A stretch of DNA of 64,000 bases from Streptomyces liliifuscus (GCF_016598615.1 NZ_CP066831.1:62001-126000), one strand, 5' to 3'; shown: positions 7,986 to 17,442, counted from the first letter of the stretch. Notes: generated from the letters alone by a model not told the origin. Program-made: numbers and translations.

Positions 7986-8906
7986 TCAGGGCCTGGGAAC
8001 GATCTTTCCGTTCGTGTGCCGGCGTTCCAGTTCCCGGAAGGCGTCGCGGACTTCGTCGAGCGGGTAGACGCGGGCGACGGGGATTTCCAGCTCACCGTCG
8101 GCGATCAGCGTGGCAAGTTCCCGCAGTACGTCAGCGCTTGCCGCCGCCGCGCTGCCCTCGGCCTTGGTGCCGTGCTTCGCCGCGTCCGGGAAGTCGATGA
8201 TCGTGTTGATCCGCTCACCGGGTACGCCGAGTTCCAGCGCCAGTTCGATGTAGGGAGCGCCGAAGGTGTCGATGAAGGCGTCGATCGTGCCGTCGGCCGC
8301 GGCGCGGACGCGCTCGCCGACGCCCTCTTCGTAGGTCAGCGGGATCGCTCCGTGCCGGGTGAGCCATGCGTGGTGGGGCTCGCTCGCCAGTCCGATGACG
8401 GTGGCCCCGGCGTGCCGCGCGAGTTGGACGACGAGAGAGCCCACCCCGCCGGCGGCTCCGGAGACGACGACGGTTTCGCCACGCTCGACCTTGACGGCGT
8501 GTACCGCCGCGTACGCCGTGGAACCGGCGACGAAGAGCGCGCCGGCCTGCTCCCAGGGGACCCCCGCCGGTCGATGGATAAGCTGGTCCTCCTCCACGAC
8601 CACGTACTCAGCGTGGCTGGCCCGGTTGTGGGTGAAGCCGATCACCTCGTCACCGACGGCGAATCCGGTGACTCCCGCGCCTAGTTCCTCAACGATCCCG
8701 GCGAGGTCGCTGCCCTGGCCCGACGGGAACGACGCCGGAAACCTGTCGTGGAAGAACCCCTGCCGGATCACGGCCTCGCCCGGATTGATCCCGGCGGCCA
8801 CCACCTTGACGAGCACCTGGTGTTTACCGGGCTCGGGCCGTTCGACGTCGACCACGTTCAGTACGTCGATGTCCCCGTACTCCGCGAATCGCACCGCTTT
8901 CGGCAT
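7986..8906 (-). CDS. NADP-dependent MDR oxidoreductase (quinone reductase type)
   Basis: 306 aa, ATG 8906. Medium-chain reductase without zinc-ligand cysteines: GroES-like half with KVVAAGINPGEAVIRQGFF and SGQGSDLAGIVEELG, then a Rossmann half with VVSGAAGGVGSLVVQLARHAGA near 150, the AAGGVG form typical of zeta-crystallin-like quinone/enone reductases. The C-terminus HTNGKIVPRP is the usual family end. Likely reduces a quinone or an activated C=C bond with NADPH. Sits between the ALDH and amidohydrolase genes in the same orientation. A paralogue lies at 38218-39165. Confidence 0.85.
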   Translation of the reverse strand: MPKAVRFAEYGDIDVLNVVDVERPEPGKHQVLVKVVAAGINPGEAVIRQGFFHDRFPASFPSGQGSDLAGIVEELGAGVTGFAVGDEVIGFTHNRASHAEYVVVEEDQLIHRPAGVPWEQAGALFVAGSTAYAAVHAVKVERGETVVVSGAAGGVGSLVVQLARHAGATVIGLASEPHHAWLTRHGAIPLTYEEGVGERVRAAADGTIDAFIDTFGAPYIELALELGVPGERINTIIDFPDAAKHGTKAEGSAAAASADVLRELATLIADGELEIPVARVYPLDEVRDAFRELERRHTNGKIVPRP

Positions 8907-8967
8907 CGTGGCTCCTCTGATTCACCGCGGGTGAAGAGAACGCGGGACTACGCGGGCTGTCGGTCGT

Positions 8968-10158
8968 TCACAGCCCCAGCAGGCGGTCGGCATTGCCGTG
9001 CGCGATGCGCGCGAGGTCGGTCGGCGCGTACGGCGCGGAACGCAGGAACCCCACCGCCTCGGAGCTGGACTCGAACGGGTAGTCGATGGAGAACAGCACC
9101 CGGTCGACACCGACGGCATGGACGGCTCCCAGTAGCGCGGCATGCGACATGACTCCGCTGGTGGTGACGTACACGTTCTTCCGCAGGTAGTACGAGGGCA
9201 CGTGCTGCACCCTCTGCTCAACGGGCACCTGGGGGTAGCGGCTGTCGAGCCGGGCCATCTGGAACGGCAGCAGCTCGCCCATGTGCCCCAACGTCACCGA
9301 GGCGCCCGGGAAGTCGTCGAACACGCCGCCGTAGATCAGCCGGAGCGCATGGGCACCCACCGTCGCGGTCCAGCCCCAGGACGGCCCGACCAGCACGGGA
9401 TAGCCGTCGAAGACACGCCAGTTGTCGGCCGGGATGACAGCCGGATGCAGATACAGCGTCACGCCGAGGCGCTCCAGCTCGGCCCATACCGGCCTGAACC
9501 GCGGCTCGTCCAGGTAGTGCCCCCGCACATGGTCGTTGTACAGCACGCCCTTGAGCCCGAGTTCCTTCACCGCCCGGCGCAGCTCCACGACCGCGGCCTT
9601 GGGGTCCTGCAGCGGAAGGACCGCGAAGCCCGCGAACCGTTTCGGATGTGCGGCGACCACCTTGGCCAGATGGTTGTTGACCCGCCGCGCGACGGCCACC
9701 GCCTCCGCCGGATCCTCGATCACTTCCAGGCCCGGCGTGGAGTACGAGAGGACCTGGACATCGACGCCGTTGGCGTCCATGTCCGCCAGCCGCAGCTCGG
9801 TCAGATCGTCCAGGCGCCGGAACCACTCCTGCTTGATCGCCTCCGGCACGTCCATGCGCTGACGGATCGCTGCCTCCTGCCGGATGGCTCCAGGAATGGA
9901 GAACGCCTCTTCCACGGCCACGATGCGCATCTTCTTCTCCTTCTTGGCGTTCCGATCGTCCTTCGAGCCGCCGACCGCCGTGGCGGCACGGCTGCCGGGC
10001 GCCGCCTCGGCGGCGAGCGCGGGTTGTCCCGCGGCCAGACCGCCGACCACGGCGGCTCCTCCGGCAGCGGCGGTCGCGGCGATGAATCTTCGCCGGGTGG
10101 CCGCGGTCGGGGGCTCGGCGGGCGGAGTCACGGCTTGGACGGGACGTTCGTTGGACAT
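8968..10158 (-). CDS. Tat-targeted amidohydrolase (aromatic-acid decarboxylase-like)
   Basis: 396 aa. Residues 1-50 are a twin-arginine signal (TRRRFIAATAAAGGAAVVGG, then ALAAE), followed by a charged linker and, from Met77, a complete amidohydrolase_2 domain beginning MRIVAVEEAFSIPG. EEAF is the form seen in salicylate/2,3-dihydroxybenzoate decarboxylases, with the Glu as metal ligand; LYLHPA (His) and VLFSIDYPFE (Asp) supply the others. The expected reaction is non-oxidative decarboxylation of a hydroxybenzoate or a related hydrolysis. Met77 (ATG 9928-9930) has its own AAGGAG 6 bases upstream, so a cytoplasmic form may also be made. The signal and 5' leader match those of the [2Fe-2S] subunit at 27494-28138. 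Confidence 0.85.
   Translation of the reverse strand: MSNERPVQAVTPPAEPPTAATRRRFIAATAAAGGAAVVGGLAAGQPALAAEAAPGSRAATAVGGSKDDRNAKKEKKMRIVAVEEAFSIPGAIRQEAAIRQRMDVPEAIKQEWFRRLDDLTELRLADMDANGVDVQVLSYSTPGLEVIEDPAEAVAVARRVNNHLAKVVAAHPKRFAGFAVLPLQDPKAAVVELRRAVKELGLKGVLYNDHVRGHYLDEPRFRPVWAELERLGVTLYLHPAVIPADNWRVFDGYPVLVGPSWGWTATVGAHALRLIYGGVFDDFPGASVTLGHMGELLPFQMARLDSRYPQVPVEQRVQHVPSYYLRKNVYVTTSGVMSHAALLGAVHAVGVDRVLFSIDYPFESSSEAVGFLRSAPYAPTDLARIAHGNADRLLGL
9928..9942 (-). promoter_or_regulatory. Internal Shine-Dalgarno and ATG inside the Tat-amidohydrolase gene
   Basis: On the minus strand AAGGAG (9937-9942) precedes an in-frame ATG (9928-9930) by 6 bases. The region is translated as KKEKKM. The ATG is exactly where the catalytic domain begins, so this looks like the original start of the enzyme retained inside a signal-peptide fusion. 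Confidence 0.65.
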
Positions 10159-10273
10159 GTCCGCTCTCCCTCATTGGTGGCGCGGTGATTGTCGGGACGT
10201 GCCGATCGCTGTCGCGCTCCGCGAAGGTGCGCGTCGTTTCCCCGGAGTGGTCCGATGGCCCGGGGGCAGTCCG

Positions 10274-11809
10274 TCAGTCGGTCTTCTCACCGCTCTCGGC
10301 CAGGATCCTGTTGCGCACGCCGGCGAGGGCTCCCGCCATCGCACCCGCGGGCCTGCCGAAGGTGGTGGCCGAGAACTGGGCGGGGCCGGTCTTGGCGGTG
10401 AAAGAGTGCGGGTAGGCGAACTCCCGGAGTCCTTCCTCGCCCTGCTTGCGCCCGTAACCGCTGTCGCCGCGACCGCCGAAGGGCACAGCGGGGTTGATGG
10501 AGAAGACCAGGGCGTCGTTGATGCTGGTCATTCCGACGCGGAGCTGACGGGCGATGTCCTCGCCGCGGTCGCGGCTGAAGACGGCGCTGCCCAGTCCGTA
10601 GCGGCCGCCGTTGACATGAGCGATGGCCTCCTCGGTGTCGGTGACCTTGACGACGGCGAGCGTGGGTCCGAACGTCTCCTCGGTCACCGCCAGGGCGTCG
10701 GGGCTCACGCCGACGAGGACGGTGGGAGTGACATAGCGCTCCCCCACCGCGTCGAGGCCGCCGACAGTGGCTGTCGCGCCGCGGTCGAGAGCGTCCCGGA
10801 TGTGCTCCCGGATGATCGGGATCTGGGTGGGCAGGGGAACAGGGCCGATCTCCGCGGCGTCGTCGCTGCCGGCGCGTACCTGCTTGGCAAGGTCGCTGAT
10901 CTTCTCGACGAACGCGTCGTGCACCGACTCGACGACGTAGGCCACTTCGAGGCTGATGCAGCCGTGTCCGGTGTTCTGCATGGCGCCCCAGACGATGTGC
11001 CTGGCGGCTTCGTCCAGGTCGGCGTCCTCGGCCACGATGACACCGTCCTTTCCGCCGAGTTCCAGCAGAACGGGGGTCAGGGTCTGCGCGCACTGGGCGG
11101 CCACGGTCTTGCCGGTGGCGACGCTGCCGGTGAACGCGAGCTTGTTCAGGCCGGACTCGATGAGTGCCTGGCCCGTGGCCCCGAACCCGTTGAGGCACTG
11201 GAGGACGTCCGGGAGGTCGGGGACCGCGCGCTGCCAGGCCCGTACGAGCCACTCGCCGATGCCGGGCGTGATCTGGCTGGGCTTGAGGATGGCGGCGTTT
11301 CCGGCCGCGATCGCCTCGACCAGGATGGCCCCCGGCGTGAGCAGGGGAAAGTTCCAGGGGCCGATGACACCGACGACGCCGTAGGGCTGGTATTCGACCC
11401 ACGCGCGCTGGTTGGGCACGGTGGGACTGTCCGGGACGTCCCGACGCCCCAGCACGCGCTCGGCGTTCTCGACGGCGTACTGCACGTGCTCCAGAATCCC
11501 GAGCACCTCCACACGGGCTTCGTCCAGAGGCTTGCCGTTCTCGGCGTGGATGAGAGCGACTCCCTCCTCGCCGCTGATGGCCATCTCCCGTCGCCACGCG
11601 CGCAGTTGCTCGGCACGGCCCTCGAATCCCAGGTCCCACCAGGGCCCGGAGACCGAGCGGGCGGCAGCGACGGCCGCGGCCGCCTCCTCCTTGCCGGCCA
11701 CGGAGTACCGGGCGAACTCCGCCCCGGTGGCCTGATCGACGGTGACCACCTCGCTCCCGTCCTGTCCGATGACTCCGTCACGCGTGATCGTTGGAGCGTT
11801 GTTGGTCAT
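10274..11809 (-). CDS. Aldehyde dehydrogenase family protein (second copy)
   Basis: 511 aa, ATG 11809. Motifs: GVVGVIGPWNFPLLTPG near 150, AILKPSQITP near 180, LAFTGSVATGK near 230, general base LLELGGKDG near 255, catalytic Cys in NTGHGCISLEVAYV near 290, EETFGPTLAVV near 385, and the substrate end PFGGRGDSGYGRKQGEEGL near 460. Resembles the succinate-semialdehyde/benzaldehyde-type ALDH branch rather than the 6.4 kb copy. Located upstream of the Tat amidohydrolase on the same strand. A TCAAGCGTTTGATAG site lies about 190 bases upstream, suggesting MarR control. Confidence 0.88.
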   Translation of the reverse strand: MTNNAPTITRDGVIGQDGSEVVTVDQATGAEFARYSVAGKEEAAAAVAAARSVSGPWWDLGFEGRAEQLRAWRREMAISGEEGVALIHAENGKPLDEARVEVLGILEHVQYAVENAERVLGRRDVPDSPTVPNQRAWVEYQPYGVVGVIGPWNFPLLTPGAILVEAIAAGNAAILKPSQITPGIGEWLVRAWQRAVPDLPDVLQCLNGFGATGQALIESGLNKLAFTGSVATGKTVAAQCAQTLTPVLLELGGKDGVIVAEDADLDEAARHIVWGAMQNTGHGCISLEVAYVVESVHDAFVEKISDLAKQVRAGSDDAAEIGPVPLPTQIPIIREHIRDALDRGATATVGGLDAVGERYVTPTVLVGVSPDALAVTEETFGPTLAVVKVTDTEEAIAHVNGGRYGLGSAVFSRDRGEDIARQLRVGMTSINDALVFSINPAVPFGGRGDSGYGRKQGEEGLREFAYPHSFTAKTGPAQFSATTFGRPAGAMAGALAGVRNRILAESGEKTD

Positions 11810-11996
11810 GGGTCTCTCCCACTTTCTTACGACCGCCTGCGCCCGAGCAGCACCCCGAGGGTGATGGGCAGATGACGGACGCCGTGTCCGGCGCGATGAA
11901 GTGCCGCCGTGTGACAGCGGGCGCGCCGACGTAAATGACTTGAGCGATGGCCCGAGGGCCTTGGCAAGTACTAGACTATCAATCCACTGACTAGTG

Positions 11997-12011
11997 TCAA
12001 GCGTTTGATAG
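11997..12011. promoter_or_regulatory. MarR-type site (TCAAGCGTTTGATAG)
   Basis: The reverse complement matches, base for base, the site before the SDR/MarR pair at 15108-15122. It lies between the 3' end of the E1-like gene and the ALDH start, in an AT-richer patch (TACTAGACTATCAA) that is unusual for this DNA and looks like a promoter for the minus-strand ALDH gene. Confidence 0.6.
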
Positions 12012-12030
12012 CCAGTAAGACACTTGGCAT

Positions 12031-14042
12031 TCAGTCGGTCAGGTCGAGAGCGGCATGGAGGATGCTGTGGCGCTCGGCCGGGAAAACCTGGTCCAGCACC
12101 CAGGACTCGGCGCCGTCGGTGCGCAGCAGGGGATACGCCCCCGCGAGGACCTGACGCCGACGACGCTCCCGTGCGGCAGGGTCATCGGGCACCGCGGCCG
12201 GCGTCTGGTCTATGGGCCGCGTCGACAGCCGTATGTACGCGGAGCTGCCGTCCGGTCTGCCGAGCCGTGCCAGGCCGGCGAGCAGTGTCCATTCGGCGTC
12301 GAGGGCGACCGCCGGTTCGTAGGTGACGCAACCGGGCTGCTCCAAGCCGATGGACGGGGTCTTGATCGACTGGTGCGCACCGCCTTCCGGGGCCAGCGAG
12401 ACCCCGGAGGGTGTACCGACCAGAAGGGACTGTCCGCCGGCGTAGATGCCGAACGACCAGGGTTCCAGGGCGCGTTCGACGAAGGGGTCGTACAGCACGC
12501 CGATCGGCAGGAGCGGCTGCCCCACTTGCTCCAGCAGGCACCCAGTTCGCCGATCAGGCCGACGAGGTTCGTCTCGGCGATGCCCAGTTCGATGTGCTGC
12601 CCGGACGGCTTCTCACGCCAGTGCAGGATGGTCTCGGCGTCATCGGCGAACCAGTCGCGCCGTTCGATGGACGACCACACGCCGACCTTGTTCACCCACC
12701 CGCCGAGGTTCGTGCTGGAGCTGACATCGGGGCTGACCGTGACGACCCGTGCGGCCAACTCCGGGGCCGCTCTGGTCAGGTCCAGCAGAAGTCGGCCGAG
12801 CGCGGCCTGCGTGGTCGCGGTCCCGGACGGTGTCCGTCCGATGTCGACGGGCACGGCCGACGGCGCGTGGTGCGCCGGCTCGCTCCGGCGCAGCCGCCCG
12901 GCGGTCCGCCGGTACAGCTCATGGGCCGCGCCGTCCTCGTCGAAGGCACGCCAGGGGTCCGCCGGGTCGGCGCCGAGCCGCTCGGCGAACTCTCGCAACT
13001 GCTCCTCGGTCAGCAGAGCCGAGTGGTTCTGCGGATGTTCCTGGCCGGCCGGCCCGTGGCCCTTGATGGTGTAGGCGAGGATCACCGTCGGGCGGGTGTC
13101 GTCGATCGCCGAAAAGGCCGCGTCCAGCGCGGCCAGGTCGTGGCCGCCCAGGTTGGCCATCGCGGCCACCAGCGCCGAGTCCTCGACCTGGTCGACCAGT
13201 GCGCGGATCCGGTCGGTGCCGGGGCCTTCGGGCAGCCGCCGGCGCAGTTGCCCGGCGTCGCACCGCAGGAGTCGTTGGTATGCCGGGTTGGTCATCGCAT
13301 CGATCCGCCGCCGCAGCTCCTCGCCGCCCGGCCGGGCGAACAACTCCTCGAGCCGCCGCCCGTACTTGAGTGTGATCACCTGCCAGCGGGCCGCGGTGAA
13401 CATGCCCTGCAGCTTCTCGGCGGCGATGTCGGGCACGACCCGGTCCAGCGACTGCCGATTCAGGTCGACGACCCAGACCACCTCCCCCAGCTCGCCGACA
13501 GCGGAATCGAGCACCGCCTCCCACACCGCACCCTCGTCCAGCTCGGCGTCCCCCACCAACGAGAACTGCCGCCCAGTACCCACGTCGCCGACCGTGGCGT
13601 TGGCACAGCGCCGCGAGAGCGCCCCCCAGACCGGTGCAGTCGCGCCTATGCCGACGGACCCGGGCGAGCAGTCGACCGGGTCCGAATCCTTGGACCTGCT
13701 CGGATAGCTCTGCAGGCCGCCGAACTCGCGCAGCCTCGGCAGACAGGACGGGTCCAGCTCGCCCAGCAGGTAGTTGATCGCCTGCAGCACGGGCGATGCG
13801 CGCGGTTTCACCGACACCCGGTCCTGCGGCCGCAGAGGCCGGAACCAGAGCGCCGTCATGATCGACACTATGGACGCCGACGACGCCTGGTGTCCGCCCA
13901 CCTTGAATCCCGAGGTGTTCGCGCGGACGCGGTTCGCGTGGTGGGTGATCGCCGATGACAGCCAGAGCACCCTGCTTTCCACCTCGCGCAGAACGCCGAA
14001 GTCGTCCTGAGTGTCGGGCGGCGTGGTGACTGGGCTGCTCAT
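12031..14042 (-). pseudogene. AceE/transketolase-like 2-oxoacid dehydrogenase E1, frameshifted
   Basis: From ATG 14042 the frame encodes a thiamine-diphosphate E1 resembling the homodimeric AceE type. It has HHANRVRANTSGFKVGGHQA near 35, the ThDP motif GDAELDEG...VVDLNRQS near 185-215, and the start of the pyrimidine domain near 420 onward. After GELGAC it runs out of homology; the true continuation GQPLLPIGVLYDPFVERAL is in another frame down to 12031. Comparison with the expected GELGATWSxWGQPLLPIG indicates one missing base at about 12518-12523. Repaired length would be 670 aa, shorter than classical AceE, and no E2/E3 genes are nearby. Either a real disruption or a sequencing deletion in a GGGGC run. 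Probable role: orphan 2-oxoacid dehydrogenase or decarboxylase. Confidence 0.75.
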
Positions 14043-14120
14043 GACTGGCCAACTCCCGCGGTCGGCGGCGACTTCGGAGAGGCCACCTGACCATCAGCGC
14101 GTGAGCGGTTCACTCAGCCG

Positions 14121-14139
14121 CTCTTGAACTGGAGCCAAG
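14121..14139. promoter_or_regulatory. CTCTTGAAC-type operator upstream of the E1-like gene
   Basis: CTCTTGAACTGGAGCCAAG, about 80 bases before the E1-like start, closely matches two sites at 35478-35496 and 35573-35590 (consensus CTCTTGAACYRGRGYCAAG). An AT-rich patch at 14138-14176 beside it is a likely promoter. Confidence 0.5.
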
Positions 14140-14283
14140 TTAGTTATAGGGCATTGATCCAGTCAATACTAAAGACAAGGGCGTGGAATCTACCGTTCCC
14201 CCTCTCATGACTCAACGCCAAGAGTTAAGGTCGTCTCGCCGGGCAGGCAGGAAGCGCTCACCTGCCCACCGACCATGGCTGCC

Positions 14284-15075
14284 CTAACCGCGCGGAGCCG
14301 CGTAGCGAGCCGCGAGTGCCGGCTGGTTGCCGCCCGAGACAAAAGCACTCTCCGCGGCGAGCAAGGCGTCCAGGGCGGCGTCCTGACCCTCCAGACCGGG
14401 GGCGCAGACGGTCTCCCCCAGGCGCAGCCCTGCCAGGCTGGCCGACGCCACGTCCTCGGGCGTCATCGCCCAGGGGATGTTGTGGCCGGCACCGCTGTTC
14501 CACTCCGTTGCCACCACGCCGGGGCACAGCACCTGGACGCGGAGCGGGGTGTCGGCGAGTTCATTGGCGAGGGTACGGGTGAACCCCAGGGTGGCAGCCT
14601 TCGCGGCGACGTACAGGGTGCGCCGGGGCGCTCGCGGATCCGCGAAACCCGCACTGAAGGCGAGAAGCGAGGCGACGGTGACGATGGCGCCTTCGCCTGC
14701 CGCAAGCATTCCGGGAAGTGCGGCGTGCACCAGCCGGACGGGAGCGACGGCGTTGAGGGTGAGCAGGCGGTCGACGTCGGCCGACTCGACATCGGTGAGC
14801 GGGGCGTAGCCGCCGGCGCCGGCGTTGCTGATCAGCGTGCGCACGTCCCCGGTGGCCAGGCGGTCGGTGACAGCGGTGATCCCGTCGTGGGTCATGAGGT
14901 CGGCGGGCAGCACCTCGACGGCGGCCCCATGGGCGCGGAGTTCCTCGGCGAGGTCGGCGAGCCGGTCGGCACGTCGCGCCACCAGGACGAGGTCGTGGTC
15001 GTCGGCCAGGAGCCGGGCGTAGGCGGCGCCGATGCCGGAGGAGGCGCCAGTGATCAAAGCGATGGTACGAATCAT
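14284..15075 (-). CDS. SDR-family NAD(P)-dependent oxidoreductase
   Basis: 263 aa from ATG 15075 (MIRTIALITGASSGIGAAYA); a TTG 36 bases upstream is in frame but lies inside the operator repeats. Classical SDR: TGASSGIG cofactor loop near 9, LISNAGAGGYAP near 90, Ser in VASLLAFSAG near 135, catalytic YVAAKAA near 160, and PGVVATEW. A paralogue with the same ends lies at 39724-40503. Divergent from a MarR regulator that shares the promoter region, so probably its target. The substrate is unknown; small reactive carbonyls or ketones are typical. Confidence 0.88.
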   Translation of the reverse strand: MIRTIALITGASSGIGAAYARLLADDHDLVLVARRADRLADLAEELRAHGAAVEVLPADLMTHDGITAVTDRLATGDVRTLISNAGAGGYAPLTDVESADVDRLLTLNAVAPVRLVHAALPGMLAAGEGAIVTVASLLAFSAGFADPRAPRRTLYVAAKAATLGFTRTLANELADTPLRVQVLCPGVVATEWNSGAGHNIPWAMTPEDVASASLAGLRLGETVCAPGLEGQDAALDALLAAESAFVSGGNQPALAARYAAPRG

Positions 15076-15089
15076 GGAGTCAGTGTCAT

Positions 15090-15122
15090 TCAAACGCTGG
15101 AGGAATGTCAAACGCTTGATAG
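15090..15122. promoter_or_regulatory. Divergent SDR/MarR operator with repeated TCAAACGCT
   Basis: Direct repeat TCAAACGCT at 15090-15098 and 15108-15116. The second copy is part of TCAAACGCTTGATAG, the reverse complement of the 11997 site and itself nearly palindromic (TCAAACGCTTGA). It sits between the SDR start and the MarR start and probably covers both promoters. Confidence 0.65.
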
Positions 15123-15147
15123 TCGTGAAGTGTCATATCCTTCTCCC

Positions 15148-15603
15148 GTGACACGAAACAATGAGGAGCTCGTCGAGCCCAACGCTCTTGACCGAGTGAC
15201 CTGGGCGTTGCGCCGCGCGGAACTGGCCGTACTGGCACTCAAAGAGCAGCGGCTGCGCCCGCTGGGCCTGGCGGCCTCGCACTACACTCTCCTGATGTCG
15301 GTGCACTCCGACCCTGGGCTGACCGGCGCCGAGCTGGCCCGCCGCCTCAACGTGACCCCGCAGGCCGTCGCCTCACTGGTGGCGCGGCTGGAGAGCCGCG
15401 ACCAGCTGGAGAGACGCGAGCACCCGCGCCACAGGCATGTGCAGGAGCTGCACCTCACCGACACCGGGCGCGAGATCCTGCGCGCGGCCGACAAAGTGAT
15501 CGCCGGCATCGAGCTGCAGATCACCGGCGGTCTCGGCCCGCGGGAGAGCGCCCAACTGCGGGGGCTGCTCGACCGGGTGGCCGAGACGGTTCGCGAGGAC
15601 TGA
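15148..15603 (+). CDS. MarR-family regulator (copy 1)
   Basis: 151 aa from GTG 15148; the frame is open far upstream but this start matches the copy-2 gene exactly in length. Winged helix: LAASHYTLLMSVHSDPGLTGAELARRLNVTPQAVASLVARLE (near 42-85) with the wing REHPRHRHVQELHLTDTGREIL. About 70% identical by eye to the next gene, so a tandem duplication. Divergent from the SDR gene with a palindromic site between, implying repression relieved by a phenolic or electrophilic ligand, as is usual for MarR. Confidence 0.9.
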   Translation: MTRNNEELVEPNALDRVTWALRRAELAVLALKEQRLRPLGLAASHYTLLMSVHSDPGLTGAELARRLNVTPQAVASLVARLESRDQLERREHPRHRHVQELHLTDTGREILRAADKVIAGIELQITGGLGPRESAQLRGLLDRVAETVRED

Positions 15604-15650
15604 GCTGCGGCAGGCCCTGAAAGGACCAGCGCTCAGGCAGTTGGCCGCGA

Positions 15651-15665
15651 TCAGGCGTTTGACAT
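15651..15665. promoter_or_regulatory. MarR-type site before the second MarR gene
   Basis: TCAGGCGTTTGACAT matches TCAAGCGTTTGATAG at 12 of 15 positions and lies about 27 bases before the second MarR start, consistent with autoregulation of copy 2. Confidence 0.45.
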
Positions 15666-15691
15666 ATGCCCAGGTGTCGTATTCTCACGGC

Positions 15692-16147
15692 GTGAGACAC
15701 GATGATGACGGGCTGATCGCTGCCGACGCACTGGACCGGGTGACCTGGGCAATGCGGCGGGCGGAGTGGGCTGCCCAGGCCTGGAAGGATCAGCGGCTGC
15801 GACCGCTGGGTCTCGCGGCCGCGCAGTACACCCTGTTGATCAACGTCCATTCCGATCCAGGTCTGACCGGCGCGGAACTGGCCCGCCGCCTGAACGTCAC
15901 CCCACAGGCAGTGGCCTCCCAGGTGACCCGCCTGGAGGAGCGCGGCCACCTGGAACGCCGACCGCACCCGCGCCACCGCCACGTGCAGGAACTGCATCTC
16001 ACCGACGCCGGCCGCGAGATCCTGCGTGACGCCGATGCCGTGATCGTGGAAATCGAACGGCAGATCGCCGAGAAGCTCGGCCCCGAAAAGACCTCGCAGC
16101 TGAGGGCACTCCTCGATGAGGTCGCTGACGCGGTCCGGGCGCCTTGA
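15692..16147 (+). CDS. MarR-family regulator (copy 2)
   Basis: 151 aa from GTG 15692, identical in length to the preceding gene and colinear along the whole protein (ALDRVTWAMRRAE, GLTGAELARRLNVTPQAVAS, HPRHRHVQELHLTDAGREIL). The differences cluster at the N-terminus and in the dimerisation/ligand helices, so DNA recognition may be shared while ligand sensing has diverged. Separated from copy 1 by 88 bases containing its own copy of the putative site. Followed by an AsnC-type gene on the same strand. Confidence 0.9.
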   Translation: MRHDDDGLIAADALDRVTWAMRRAEWAAQAWKDQRLRPLGLAAAQYTLLINVHSDPGLTGAELARRLNVTPQAVASQVTRLEERGHLERRPHPRHRHVQELHLTDAGREILRDADAVIVEIERQIAEKLGPEKTSQLRALLDEVADAVRAP

Positions 16148-16264
16148 CCGGTCCCGTTTCCAAAGGGGAAGCGGGCCCGTGCCCGGCTGCGCCGCGCGCC
16201 GATCACCGCCCGTGCTGTTCCGCGCTTCCAGCGGCGCGTTCCGCCCCTGACCGAAGGAGAACCG

Positions 16265-17239
16265 GTGGGCGCCCCCACACTCGATTCCCTCGACCTCCAG
16301 ATCATGCAAGCGCTGCAGCTCGACGGGCGCGCCCCGTTCAGCCGTATCGCCACCGTCCTCGGTGTCTCCGACCAGACCGTCGCCCGGCGGTACCGACGGC
16401 TGCGCAGCACCGTCAACGTGCGGGTGCTCGGCATGACGGACGAGAACCGCCTCGGCCGCCAGAGCTGGCTCGTACGCATGCACTGCACCCCGGATGTGGC
16501 GGAACAGCTCGCGGACGCACTCGCCAAGCGCCCTGACACGCTCTACGTGAATCTCATCTCCGGTGGCACCGAGGTCGTCTGCGGCATGAAACCACGCAGC
16601 CGCAAGGAGCGGGACGAACTGCTCTTCGACCGGCTCCAGCGCACCCCGCAGATCGTCACGGTGACCGCCCACTGCCTGCTGCACTCCTTCTACGGCGGCC
16701 CACTCGGCCGGCTGAACAAGGCCAACGCGCTCACCCCCGACCAGGAGGCCGCTCTGCGACTGCCGCCTCCGGGGTCGCCGGATGCGCCCGTCACTCTGGA
16801 CGCGGCCGACAAGGCGCTGCTCGCGACGGTCCGCCGCGACGGCCGGGCCACCCTCACCGACCTGCAGAAAGCCACCGACCAGTCGGAGTCCGCGGTCAAG
16901 CGGCGGCTCGAAACCCTGCTCTCCACCGGCGTGCTGTACTTCGACGTGCAGTACGACCACGGGCCGCTCGGGCAGGACGTCGGCGCCATGCTCTGGCTCA
17001 CCGTGGCACCCCACGCGCTCGCCGAGGTCGGCCGCAGCCTCGCCGCACACCCTGAGGTGCACTTCGCGTCCGCCACCACGGGCCAGGCCAACATCGTCGC
17101 CTCGGTCCACTTCCGGAGCCCCGACGAGCTGTACACCTACCTGAGCGAGAAGATCGGTGCCCTCAGCGGCATCCAAGCGGTGGAGTCGGCGCTCATCCTG
17201 CGCCAGATCAAGCAACTCAACTACGAACCGAACCGCTGA
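16265..17239 (+). CDS. Lrp/AsnC-family regulator with two HTH-RAM units
   Basis: 324 aa, GTG 16265 with GAAGGAGAA directly upstream. Two AsnC-type HTHs: LDLQIMQALQLDGRAPFSRI...SDQTVARRYRRL (residues 8-50) and LDAADKALLATVRRDGRATLTDL...SESAVKRRLETL (near 180-225), each followed by an alpha/beta effector region. Double-unit Lrp proteins of ~320-340 aa are a recognised actinobacterial subgroup. No ligand can be read from sequence. A very stable hairpin terminates transcription just downstream; its position after the MarR pair may be incidental. Confidence 0.85.
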   Translation: MGAPTLDSLDLQIMQALQLDGRAPFSRIATVLGVSDQTVARRYRRLRSTVNVRVLGMTDENRLGRQSWLVRMHCTPDVAEQLADALAKRPDTLYVNLISGGTEVVCGMKPRSRKERDELLFDRLQRTPQIVTVTAHCLLHSFYGGPLGRLNKANALTPDQEAALRLPPPGSPDAPVTLDAADKALLATVRRDGRATLTDLQKATDQSESAVKRRLETLLSTGVLYFDVQYDHGPLGQDVGAMLWLTVAPHALAEVGRSLAAHPEVHFASATTGQANIVASVHFRSPDELYTYLSEKIGALSGIQAVESALILRQIKQLNYEPNR

Positions 17240-17273
17240 CCCCGGCACGCGATCGCGCAGAGGTCGGCGTGTC

Positions 17274-17311
17274 GTGGTCCGGGACCCGCGGAAGTACGGG
17301 TCCCGGACCAC
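17274..17311. terminator. Strong terminator hairpin
   Basis: Perfect 15-bp stem GTGGTCCGGGACCCG / CGGGTCCCGGACCAC with an 8-base loop, 35 bases after the AsnC-type gene and before the convergent MFS gene; likely acts in both directions. Confidence 0.8.
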
Positions 17312-17442
17312 GCGCGGGCGCCTTCCCGTCCCCACGGACGCGCCCCATACCGGTACCGGCCGCTCCATGCCCTCGCTGCGACCCGGTCCGGTACGTTCTG
17401 CGGCCCTGCTTCTCGGAAGGGCCCGCTGATCAGGTGGCCGGA

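Noticed and set aside
9900..9930. Missing His in the EEAF motif taken as loss of a metal ligand
   Set aside because: Although many family members have EEHF or HxH, the EEAF form is normal in the salicylate/2,3-dihydroxybenzoate decarboxylase branch, so it is not evidence of inactivity.
9884..11875. A 663-codon open frame on the plus strand
   Set aside because: Antisense shadow of the ALDH and amidohydrolase genes; both of those show full catalytic motifs on the minus strand.
14138..14176. TTGACT and TATAAC hexamers as a sigma-70 promoter of the E1-like gene
   Set aside because: The spacing between them is only about 12 bases, so a specific promoter call is not justified beyond noting the AT-rich patch.
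15521..17368. A 615-codon open frame on the minus strand
   Set aside because: Covers MarR copy 2 and the AsnC-type gene in reverse; composition is that of a mirror frame with no recognisable domain.
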